64,000 nt of DNA from Plasmodium coatneyi. Taxonomy: Eukaryota > Apicomplexa > Aconoidasida > Haemosporida > Plasmodiidae. A program made the translations under genes and the position numbers. Positions 21,724 through 31,997 of the stretch are shown here, in pieces (the stretch's first letter is position 1; the number at the start of each line of letters is the position of its first letter). The stretch is from contig NC_033563.1 of assembly GCF_001680005.1 (NCBI RefSeq), forward strand, positions 930,001 through 994,000. Direction: 5' to 3'. The notes under the pieces were generated by a model, which was given only the letters and a program-made list of their open reading frames with translations, searched no databases and was not told the DNA's origin.

Positions 21724-24700
21724 ATGGCACCAAGTATAAGGGATTTTCTCAATTTCCAGTTGAAGCAGATGAAGACACATGGAGCACAGGCCTCTGGTGT
21801 AGGGGCAAAATAAGCAAAGGATGTGCGGTTCTTAATATATATTGTGCATGTGTGCAGGAATAAACTGCATAAAAGAGTAAGCTGAAGTAGCTAAATGGAT
21901 ATTTACATACTTTAATTCCTTGGCAGGATCAATTATGGATAAACTTGAAGAAGATGTTAGAAGCCATACCCGGGTATTTGGGGCCTGAGGAGAATCAAAT
22001 ATCGACACTATGTAGTACCGAAAGTGCGGAGGGTATTCTGGGGGATGAATTTAAAAACAATCAGTGGGACAGAACATTGTGTAAAATGTTGATTAAATTG
22101 CTACTATGGATGAATGGAAGAAATCATAAGGGAACTAAACAAGAAATGGGAAAAAATACTATTCATGGGGAAGACATGGAGCTTATGTTCCGTTGTATTG
22201 CAGGAAATGTAGTAATTTGGGCCATGTTTGGAGAACATTGTTTATTAAAAATGATGTTGGAATATGCAGCACAGGCAGTAGATGGAATATTACAAGGGTT
22301 CTATCATACGGGGGAAAATAGGAAGTGTGGTGATCATAATTTTAAGGACATTAAAATCGGGTCACAATTATTAGGTACTTTAGTCAAAGATTGGGTAGAT
22401 AAAAATAAAAATACATTAAGTGGTTACAACACTGTTATGGGAGACCAGAGTAAAGTATGTAATAGTGGAATTAGGAAAGAAGATGGGAGAAAGGAGGATG
22501 GAGGAGAAAGTAAAATGAAAGATTTAGTAGGGTATGAGAAGAAGGAAGTTGAAGAAATGGAAGAAATTGTTAAGAAAGAACACTTTTTAACAGAACATGG
22601 TGCAAAAGAACTAATAGGGAAAGTAGGAGATGATGAGTTCAAGGACGATACAGAATTAGGGAAGGTAGTTCAGCAGAAAGTTCAGGACAACCAGCAGAAG
22701 AAGGCGGCACTAGCAGCAACTGGCCCAGGTGACTAATATTATTAAAACCATTATATAAGAAAAGTGAGAGGAGAGAAATGTAAAAAAAAAAAAAAACACT
22801 TAAAGAAAAAGTAGGAGGAAGGAAAGGGTGATCTAAGTAGGAAAATGGAAGGGATCTTAGGTGCGGTAGAATGAACGTTGTTAGGGGTGGTTCGTGGAAG
22901 GAAGCTTGTTAGGAGTGGTTGGTGGTACGTGGGTTGTTAGGTGGGTTGTTAGATGGTAGGGTGGAAGGAAGGTTGTTAGGGGTGCTAGCAGGAAGGTTGT
23001 TAGAGGTATTAGAATGAAGGTTTCGGAGTGTTAGAATGATGTTGTTAGATGTTGTAGAATGATGCTGTAAGGATATTAGAATGATGTTGTAAGGGTATTA
23101 GAATGAAGGCTTACGGATTGCTGAATGAAGGCTTAGGATTATTAGAATGAAGGGTTAGGGGTGATAAGAATGAAGGGCGTATGGTTATAGGAATCAGATT
23201 TCGGGTTTAGGTTTAGTGTTTAGGGGTTTAGTGTTTAAGGTTTAAGGGTGTAGGAATTCTGATTTCGGGTTTAGCTTTAGGGTTTAGGGTATAAGTATTC
23301 GGATTTCGGTTTTAGCGTTCAGAGTTTTAGGGTTTAGGGGTTTAGTGTGTAGGGTTTAAGGTTCAGGGTTTAGAGGTATAGGAGTTCGGATTTCGTGTTT
23401 ACCTTTAGGGTTTAGTGTATATGTATTTGGATTTCGGTTTTAGGGTTCAGAGTTTTAGGGTATGGAGTATGTGGATTTCGGGTTTAGGGTTCAAGGCTTA
23501 TGGTTCCGGGGAGGAGTGGGGTTTAGGGTTTTAGTGTTTTAATTTTAGTTATCTGGGTTTTAAAATTCAGGTTTTAGGGTTTAGGGTTCAGGGTTTAGGG
23601 CTTAGGGTTCAGGGTTTAGTGTTTAGGGTTCGGGATTTAGTGTTTAGAGTTCGGGATTTAGGGTTTAGGATTCAGGGTTTAGGAGTAAGTTTTTGGGTGT
23701 AGAAATATGATTTGGGGTTTGGTTTTAGGATGTATGATTATAGGAATGGAATTAAGGGTTTAGGTTCCAACAATATGGCCTGGTGTTTAATGGAAGAAAG
23801 GAGGTTTTGTAAGGGAAATACTCTTCGGAGATCGGTCAACCTCCGATTAATGAGAGGAGGGCCGTGGATCGCTCCTTTATAGGGGAAATCTTATCGCAGA
23901 CAGACTAACGGGACAAGGGGGGGAAGGAACCCGGACAAAAGGGGGAAGGAAAAACCGGACAAGGGGGAAAGAAGGAGAAAGAGAAAGAAAGAAAGGAAAA
24001 AAGAGATGGAAAATGGAAAAGGAAGAAAATATGAAGGAAGAGAAGGATAAAAGAAGGAGAATAAATCTTTCACCACTACTCATGTCTTCACTCACTGTGT
24101 TTCTTCCTGGCTTCCTTCCTTTGTAGGTGAAGACTGCACGAAGAGGACTGAGTTATGTGATCGCGTGAAGTGTGTAACAACGAATTGGTTTATTGACAGA
24201 ATAGGTCAACAGAAACAGAAGCAAGACTGGGTAAGGGAACAATATTATTCATTGTAGTTTAGATCATCTTAACGAATAGTGCTTCTTATACATAATTAAA
24301 GAAGAATACACTACTAGGAACCGTGTGTATATACATAGAATGTACATATATGTTACATTCTTCCTCCTTCGTTCCATTTGTGCAGTGCAAATTCTGGGAT
24401 AATGACGTCCAGGGAAGACTGAATGATCTGTCTAAGGCTATGACCAATACAAATACAGGAGAGGGCGGCATATGCAAAGACCTTGGGAATGCGGGTACAC
24501 CACATGCAGAAGCAAACAGAAAAGCTTGTGAATATATTGTTAAGGGTTTAGAATACATATATAAGATTGGGCCAAGTGGGGGTTGGACGGACGAAGATGT
24601 TGACAAAATAAATAAGATGGAACGTAACCAACAATTTGGTCAAACTATGTCATGCTTTCTACTGAATTCTTACGCAAATAAGTTGAAGGAGCATGCAAAG

Positions 24701-27700
24701 CAACAGAAACCAACTTCTTGTGATGTAGAACAAGGCATAAACAAAGCCTTTGAAATTGGGGAAAGGAATCGCGAAACATGGTGTGTATATAAGGATAAGG
24801 GTAATTGTATTACTTGCACAAGGGAAGGAAATCTAACTTGCACATTGGACGTAAAGAAAGAACTGTGGGATGAGAACGGAAGTGCAAATTGCATGGAACA
24901 CAAAGATGATGTAAAAACGAAAGTGGAAGAATTACTTGAGAAGGATGGCAAAGTACAAAGAACTCTGAAGAGCATATGTAAGCGAAACCTTTTTTTTTTC
25001 TCGAACCTACCATCACTTAACCGGACCGGACAAAATAACAAATAACTGAACTGGACAAGGGGGTGAACTGAAAAGGGGGGTGAAGTGAACAGGGGGTGAA
25101 GTGAACAGGGGGTGAAGTGAACAGGGGAAGGAACCGGACATAGGGGAAAGAACCGGACAAGGGGTCCAACCGGACAGGGGAGAAACCGGACAATAAGGAA
25201 TAACTGAACCGGACCGGACATACAATAATTGACGAACCTATGTCTATACCATTCTATTATTATGCGCCACATACTGCATATTTTCTATCCACCTTTTTTG
25301 TCTTTCCATAGGCAGAGACTGCAGCAAGAAAAAAAAACTATGCGATCGTTTGAAGTGCATAGCAGAAAATTGGTTCGAGGACAGAATAAATACTGCCGAG
25401 GTAAAACGGGACTGGGTAAGGGAACAAAGCTATTCACTGGGGTCAACTTTTTATTTCAGTGAATCGTGTGTCTTATACGTATAACAACGGAAAGGGACAA
25501 CTATAAGTGGTGTACGTATGTATATACCTATATATATATATACATATATGTATATATGCGTGTATTCCCCCATTCTTTGTATGTTCTGTTTTTCCTCCTT
25601 CCTCTTTCCTTTTCCCTTTCGCTTAGTGTACTTTTTGGGATCCTGACGCCAGAAATAGACTGAAGGAAATATCTGAAAAAATGGTGCAGGGGGGCGCAGA
25701 CATTAGTTCCCTGTGTGAAGGCGCTGATGAAAAGAATACTATAACGACGGACACGGAAAAGAAGGCTTGTGGGTTTATTACTGCAGGTTTAAAGGGCATT
25801 TATGGCATGGAGGAAAATAAGACAAAGGAGAACAGGAAGGAAGCAAGGAATAATAGACTAACAGAGCAAACCATGTACTGCCTATTCCTAAACGCTTATG
25901 CAGATATGCTTATGGAAAAAACAGCGGGACATGCGTGCCCCGTCACAGAAGAAGACATAGGAAAAATGTTTGAAAAAGGAAATAAGAAGATTGATAAGTG
26001 GTGTGTGGAAAAAGTCAAGAATGGAAATGATTGTGTTAAATGTGAAAGGGAGAAAGACTATGCAACGTGTACACTAAGCGTGGAGGAAGAACTATATGAG
26101 AAAAAGAGTAGTTGCGACACTGACAAAGGAAATGTAAAAAACAAGGTGGAAGAACTGCTCGACCCAAATAAGAACAGGGACTCAAAAGTAAAGCAGGCCG
26201 TAAAGGCAGCTGTGAATGCTATAAGCACTATAAATAAGGACAATACCTTATGTAATCGTGTAAAGTGTATATACTATAGGTGGGGTGAAAACCGAAAAGA
26301 CCGCGGAAAGTATGAAAACTGGGTAAGAATCACTATTGTGTGGTGTTGCCAAGTACAAAACAGTTCAATTCATAGTGTGCATATATTATACGCCCTTATA
26401 TTGGGGAAGTACAAAACCACATGTTATGAATATATATAAGTCTATATATACATATATATAAGTAGTATATGTATATATATGTATATGAGCATATATATAT
26501 GTGTATATGTATGTATATATATGTTCCATTTTTTTCTTGTATGTAGGAAAAATTTTGGAATAATGACGTCAATAGTAGACTGAAAGAACTGTCTGAAAAA
26601 ATAGCGGCTGGAGGCGAATCCACCGATCCCCTGTGTGAGAACACTAATGAAAAAAGTACTACACTGAATGAAGAAGAAAAAAAGGCATGTACTTACATTG
26701 TTCGGGGTTTAAAGCATATTTATGAAATTACAAAGGGGACTGAAGGTTCACAACAGAAGATAGACGATAACCTCATATTCCACCGAACTTTCTCTTGTAT
26801 CTTATTAAATATATTCGCTGATGAAATGGAGCAAAAGTGTTCAGCCAACAAGCAAAGCATAGAACAGGGCATAAGTGAAGCCTTTAAGATGAGTGATCAA
26901 ATTAAAAAGGTAACATCCCCATGTGTGAGTGAAGGTGATTTGTGTCCATTGTGCAAAAGGGAGGAGGACTATAAAGATTGCAAAATAAAAAAAGGAGACA
27001 GAGATCCAATAGAGAACAGGTTAAAGAATATGCTCAATAGGGAAGGCAAAATAAAACAGAATCTACAGAATCTATGTCCACCTAGACCACAAGCTGCGAA
27101 ACCAGCCGCCACTAAACCGGGCAGATCGGAAGAGGACCCTCCACCAGCACCAGCATCATCACTGGATGCTGCAAGTACGCAGACACATGGAACAGGTAAG
27201 TCCAATAGTGCAAACTGCGGAGATGGGGAAGTGAGTGGTGGTATGGATGCATCTGACGCATGCTTAGGTTTCTCTAACAATGATATTCCAGTATCTAATA
27301 CTTATACTCCCGATCCTGACGAGGCCGATGCAATTAGTGGTCCTAAAGGTGTCCTTGGAAGTGAAATAGGTAATGTTAGTGTAACTCAGGATAGAGCACA
27401 ACTTCCTTCTGATCCTTCCTCTACAGGTTCAGGTCCTGAAGGTGGTGTAGCAGATTCCCACGCTCATCCAAGCACAGGAACAGACACCCAAACTCCTTCC
27501 GGATCAGCACATGGAAGTACAGATCCTGAACAGAGAGGTAAGTTCAATTAAAGAATGAACACTTCCTGTCTAAGTGTTCACCCAAGTGAATTAGGACGTA
27601 AAAAAATTAAGACGTAAAAAAGTAAAAAGTAAAAAAAAGCGGGAAAAAAAGAATAAAAAGAAAGAAAAAAAAATAAAAAAATAAATGAAAAAGGAAGAAG

Positions 27701-29219
27701 GATAATTTTAACCACCCCTTTTTCTTACTTCTTTATTAGGTTCCTCTGGACCAGGTTCCACAGGAACCTGGAATCCAGGTTCTTCCGGTACCGGTTCTAC
27801 GGGAACCTGGAATCCAGGTTCTTCCGGTACTGGTTCTAAGGGAACTTGGAACCCAGGTTCTTCTGGTGCCGGTTCTGTAGGACCACGGGGACCACCACAA
27901 CAAGGTGGAAAGAAGCCACAGGGACCACCTCCCCCAGGAAAACCACAAGGACCACCACAACAAGGTGGTAATAAACCCCAAGGTCCACCTCCTCCAGGCA
28001 AACCACAGGGCCCAACGCAAACACCACATGGAACAGCAACATCGTCATCTGCGGAGCATCTCTCAACAGTAAAAGCGGGTGGTCTAGGGAGGGGTGGTGG
28101 TGGACCCAGCCCGCTCCCTCTTCAACCACTTCATAATAAGATTGACAACCCTTCTGAGCTCCTTACCCCATACCTTCCTACAATTCCTGTTCTCATTGGT
28201 ACTTCTGTTCTGAGTTATCTCCTTTGGAAGGTAAAGAAAACAAAAGACAAAACAAAATAAAAGAAGAAAAAAAAAGAAAAGAAGGAAAAAAAAAAAAAAA
28301 AATTGCACGCAAAAATTTACAGCATGAATAAAATTGTATGAGGGTAAGAAAAAAAAAAAAAAAAGAACAACAAAGAACAAAGAACAAAGAACAGAGAACA
28401 AAGAACAAAGAACAAAGAACAAAGAACAAAGAACAAAGAACAAAGAACAAAGAACAAAGAACAAAGAACAAAGAAAAAGGGGGGAAAAAAATAGAAGAAA
28501 GGAAAAAAAAAAAAAAAAATTAAGGTGAATGAATCAGTGGGGAGAGGTGTAGGATTTCATATTTTGGGGAGTGTGTAGGATTTCGAACTTTGGAGTGTGT
28601 GTAGGATTTCGCATTTTAGGATGTGTAAGAATCAGCGTGTGGAGGGTATGGGATTTCGAATTTACGAATGTGGGGATTCTCATTTAGGGTGTGTGTAGGA
28701 TTTCACACCTAGGTTAAAAGTAGTACTAATTGTTCTTTAAAACAAAACACTCACCCCCACCTCTTAAAAAAAATTGTCCTCTTTTTTTTGCAGTATTTTG
28801 CCTTGGCTGGTAAAAGGAGACGTTACAAAAGAGCTCATAAAATCCCTGGTCCTCCCGCGTTAGGAGAAAAACTCCTTGCTCATGTGGACGACCAGGCAGA
28901 TGGTCCATATGAATATACCTTAGTAAAGGAACGCAGACAACCAAGATCTGCTCCAACGGGAAGAACGAAGAGGCCAAAAAAACGGGGTGTTGATGGCCGT
29001 GTGTGTCACCGTACCATTATTGATATTCATTTAGAAGTCTTAGACGAATGTCAAAAAGAGGATTTGCATTCGACAAAGGAGGACTTCCTTAAAATCCTTG
29101 TGGAAGAATTTATGGGATGTGTGTTTATGGAACAAGGGAAGGTTGCTAAGGAAGATGTTCCTAAGGAACAGGTCCAAAGTTCAGATTCCGGGTTTAGGGA
29201 AGAAAGACTTTGTTCCTAA
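21724..29219 (+). CDS. SICAvar: SICAvar variant antigen, complete, nine exons, with fibrinogen-like and salivary-PRP-like stalk
   Basis: Exons: 21724-21798 (start codon, MAPSIRDFLNFQLKQM), 21927-22728, 24127-24230, 24386-24977, 25312-25415, 25627-26322, 26547-27537, 27740-28230 and 28794-29219. All junctions are GT/AG, phases agree, and the total is 4281 bases or 1426 residues. Exon 2 is the N-terminal SICA alpha-type domain. Exons 3-7 form three SICA beta-type cysteine-rich modules with signatures LCDRVKC, then FWDNDVQGRL. The usual short-exon/long-exon pairing of the module boundary is lost inside 25627-26322, where two pieces are fused. Exon 8 holds the host-like repeats, then the membrane helix (LPTIPVLIGTSVLSYLLWK). 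Exon 9 is the conserved cytoplasmic tail (YFALAGKRRRYKRAHK, then DIHLEVLDECQK). SICA proteins undergo antigenic variation on infected red cells. At about 160 kDa predicted it is short for a SICA antigen. No disabling mutation was found upstream of the tail repeats. Confidence 0.93.
22729..24126 (+). repeat. SICAvar intron 2 with minisatellite, internal telomere-like tract and GGACAAGGGG repeats
   Basis: From 5' to 3' the intron holds GGAAGG/GTTAGG minisatellite (22860-23010), units like TTAGAATGAAGG (23010-23180), a degenerate GGGTTTA/GGGTTCA tract (about 23190-23765), and a purine block with CCGGACAAGGGG units (23905-24060). The CCGGACAAGGGG motif recurs in intron 4 (25040-25200). Confidence 0.85.
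23190..23765 (+). repeat. Degenerate internal telomere-like tract, G-rich strand on plus
   Basis: Dozens of GGGTTTAG and GGGTTCAG units with insertions, densest at 23570-23690. The unit matches the Plasmodium telomere repeat GGGTT[T/C]A. Internal telomere-like sequence is established for P. knowlesi chromosomes. Confidence 0.88.
25040..25205 (+). repeat. GTGAAGTGAACAGGGG / CCGGACAAGGGG minisatellite in SICAvar intron 4
   Basis: Tandem units of 16-17 bases (GTGAAGTGAACAGGGGG, three or more copies) are followed by several ACCGGACAAGGGG-type units. The block lies inside the intron between the exons ending 24977 and starting 25312. Confidence 0.8.
27742..27876 (+). other. Fibrinogen alpha-chain connector-like 13-residue repeats in SICAvar
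   Basis: The 45 residues are three tandem copies of S-T/K-G-T-W-N-P-G-S-S-G-T/A-G, a 39-base DNA repeat. The core GSTGTWNPGSS is, from memory, an exact string in primate fibrinogen alpha, whose connector region is itself built of 13-residue repeats of this kind. The segment starts with the first full codon of the exon. Confidence 0.85.
27880..28014 (+). other. Salivary proline-rich-protein-like repeats in SICAvar
   Basis: Directly after the fibrinogen-like repeats come two 20-residue units of the form GPPQQGG(K/N)KPQGPPPPGKPQ. The run GGNKPQGPPPPGKPQGP is, from memory, present exactly in primate basic salivary proline-rich proteins (PRB family). The DNA copies differ at several synonymous sites, so duplication is not very recent or has diverged. 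Confidence 0.87.
28231..28793 (+). repeat. SICAvar intron 8 with AACAAAG microsatellite
   Basis: The last intron contains a 7-base tandem repeat, AACAAAG, from about 28366 to 28473 (roughly 14 copies), flanked by A runs. After it come units like GTGTGTAGGATTTC (28545-28710). Confidence 0.9.
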
Positions 29220-29525
29220 GGAAAGTGTTTCTAAGGAGGATGTTTTTGAGGAACAGGTTCCATGTTCAGATTCCGGGTTTAGTGATGAAAGACTTTGTTC
29301 CTAAGGAAGATTTTCCTAAGGGAGAAAGTGTTCCTATGGAAGAGGTTCCAATGTTCAGATTCCGGGTTTAGGGAGGAAGAGTTTGTTCCTAAGGAAGATG
29401 TTTCTAAAGAACAGGTTCCTATGGTTTGTGTTCCTAGGGAAGGAGTTCCTATGGAACACTTTCCAAGTTTAGGTCCCGGGTTTAGGGTGGAAGACTTTGT
29501 TCCTAAGGAGGATCTTCCTTAAGAA
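29160..29525 (+). repeat. Degenerate tandem repeats of the SICAvar cytoplasmic tail, frame-broken
   Basis: Units encode variants of DSGFREEDFVPKEDV followed by SKEQVP. The first two units share an identical one-base difference in GAAAGACTTTGTTCCTAAG that converts DFVPKE into RLCS and a stop (29217-29219 in the gene's frame). Further units remain readable in other frames to 29522 (ending EDFVPKEDLP). The annotated stop is therefore earlier than the repeat array. Confidence 0.75.
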
Positions 29526-29544
29526 CACTTTCTTAGGAAGAAAC

Positions 29545-29950
29545 AATTTGTAGACAAATTGTGGATGCTAACCCCTTGGCATTATTGTTGTTTGAGGAAT
29601 GTGTGAAAGGGGAAGAGAAAGTGTTCATGAAAGGAGTTGTATTTAGATCATTTATTAAAATATGTTTGAAAAGTAAGAAGTTTGTTGGTGCTAATCTTTG
29701 GCATTGGTATGTGTTTGAGGAATATGTGCAAAATGGAGGAGAAAACATGTGTGTGTTTTTGATAAAGGAAATTGTATATTTAAATCATTTGGTACAAAAT
29801 TGACATAATCGTTATGAGGGCATAGAAATAGAAGTCACATATGGGAATACTATTTCACTCTCCCCTAAAAGAAGACACACACAATTTGTTACAACATTTG
29901 TACTATTTGCTATTTTTTTCCTTTTCCTATTTTTTTTGTTTTTAGTATTG
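29545..29950 (+). promoter_or_regulatory. SICAvar 3' flank element, partly duplicated
   Basis: Two diverged copies follow the tail repeats. Copy one (29555-29660) has GTGGATGCTAACCCCTTGGCAT and a FAGATCATTTATT-like equivalent at the DNA level; copy two (29683-29850) has GGTGCTAATCTTTGGCATTGG, GATAAAGGAAATTGTATAT and GACATAATCGTTATGAGGG. Both resemble the KIR-A 3' flank at 20275-20600. Confidence 0.65.
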
Positions 29951-31997
29951 TACTATAGTGCTCATGTTTTTGTGTAATTACTGTGGGCCAAAAAATTTTT
30001 TCACTTCATTTTGACTTGTTTGCAACTTCCTTACTTAAGATCCAAAATATATGTTCATTAAAAATTTTTTTATTGAAGATCCAATATGTTAAATTTTTTT
30101 TTTGTTATAGTTTTTTACGTTCATAAATTTTTCTTTTCACCATTTTTAAATACACAAATATGTTTTCGAAAAGATCAGTACTTTCTTATTTTTTTTTCTT
30201 CTTTTTTTCCGTATGCCGCGAGCACGCCAGGTGTATACAATGCGCAATGTTATCGTAACATGTCATCGTGACGTGTGATGGAATTTTTTTTTTCTCGTCC
30301 GCGTGGGCGACGCTTACCCCGACAAAGGCATCGCCCCCTTAGGCAACTCGCCACTTATTGGCTTAAAATTTTTTTTCTTTTCACGCCCCACGGGCCATAA
30401 GCCTGATAACGGGTGCCATCCACTTGAACGAGTTGTACGTGCATATTATTCTACATATGCGTACTCGCGTTCCCCCCTTAGAGGTATGCAAGTATATGTA
30501 GGCGCTATCCAAATGTTGAAGGCCGCTCCTTGGTTCCAGCGTGCATCCCCTTTTCGTCGTGTTTTCTGGACCCTTCTTTTTTTTCATGGCCACTTTTTTG
30601 TTAACATTTCCGGTGTGTCCCACGCGTAAACAACGTGCGTAATACAGTTAAAATACATCAACCCTGGGAAGCCAAATGGTTGGTGTTATTTTGGTATGCC
30701 CCAATATAACTGCGTTCCCGCGTATGCCCCCGCCCGTTCTTTTAACATTTAAAAGTAACGTCCCACGGGGAGGGAAGTCCCCAGCGAGGGTTACCATGAA
30801 CAGTACGAAGGATAGTAAGTAGCACCCAGTTGTAGCACCAAGTTAGTGTAGGATCCGAATTGGCAGCTGCCAAACAGGATAGGCAAAATAATACCTGCGC
30901 AAGAGTGTACGAGTAACAATGTGCTGTGGCTTCAGTTAAATCCGTCGCATTTACGTATTCGAGCTTCCGTGCGAGCTGTGCGTATGTACGCATTGCATTT
31001 ATGTAATTACGTGTTAATTTATTCCCACGGAGAACGTTCGTTACCCACTTAAAAAAAAAGGTGCGAACAGCTGCGGGTTCTTTTTTTCATTCTTTCAATT
31101 CTCGTCAGCTTTAAATGCGTACTTTCACTCTTTGCTTAGTATGCGCATAGTCCTTTCGCTTTCGCGTTGGGCTTTTTTTTTTTTTTTTTATTTTATTATT
31201 TTTTTTTTTTGTGACATATTTAGTGTATTGCGTATATGTATGTTTTATATGAATGTACGTATGTACGCATGTGAGGCTTATGTCCCCACGCCGAGGAAGG
31301 TGAAACTGCTTTGAAACACGCTGCGGTAGTCGTTGCGCGGGGCGTGAATGCTCACGTTTGTAATTTTGTGCATCCTCGCATTCGTGTTCCCAGGCGTTTG
31401 TACATTCCCACGTGAACCTACCTCAATCGAGCGACATTCACCGAGGAGGAAGCCTCCGAGGCATAAGCCAACTATGAACAGCACAAAAAAAAAACGCCGT
31501 TCGTAGCTGAATAAACAGAACAATTAACGCAGAAAAGGCGTAGGAGCTGTGCCCACCCAGTGACGTTTATTTTTGTGCCCCCATTTTAACATACCACTTT
31601 GTTTCCACGCGTTGGGAAAACACCTAGTTATGCGGGGCAGTTTCCATGAATGGAAGAATTCCGCCGCGTGTATTCATCTCGTTATCATCCCCCCACCGCA
31701 ATGCGTATCTTCCTGCAGCAGATCGCATGTATGAATAATTAGTAAAAAGTGCGAATTCCCTGCGTGATTGATTTGGCCTTGACAAAGCCGAGTGAAGTGC
31801 GCGTGACATTGGTAGAGTATGCCATTTGGTGGAGATGCCACACCCTGGTCAAACTTCCCTCACGCGTTTGCGGCAACGTTTGTTCCTTCGCCAAGGGGGA
31901 ACAGCGGCCATTTTTTTTTTTTTTTATTCTCTTTATGAAGGCAATAAAAAGTGGGACCTGAGTTGAACCCTGGTCGCACTCTAGCGCGCTCCCCAAA
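29951..31997. promoter_or_regulatory. RPB1 upstream region and island boundary
   Basis: Composition changes near 30200 from AT-rich flank to higher-GC sequence like that around housekeeping genes. Long T runs occur at 31171-31210 and 31910-31925. Short frames on both strands show no family signal. It should contain the RPB1 promoter and 5' leader. Confidence 0.5.

Noticed and set aside
27708..28129. Minus-strand Pro/Gly-rich frames over the SICAvar repeat exon
   Set aside because: They are shadows of the tandem repeats; the plus frame is the one joined by splice sites to SICA exons.
28366..28473. Regular short repeat considered as a CRISPR-like array
   Set aside because: It is a continuous 7-base microsatellite with no spacers, in a eukaryotic intron.
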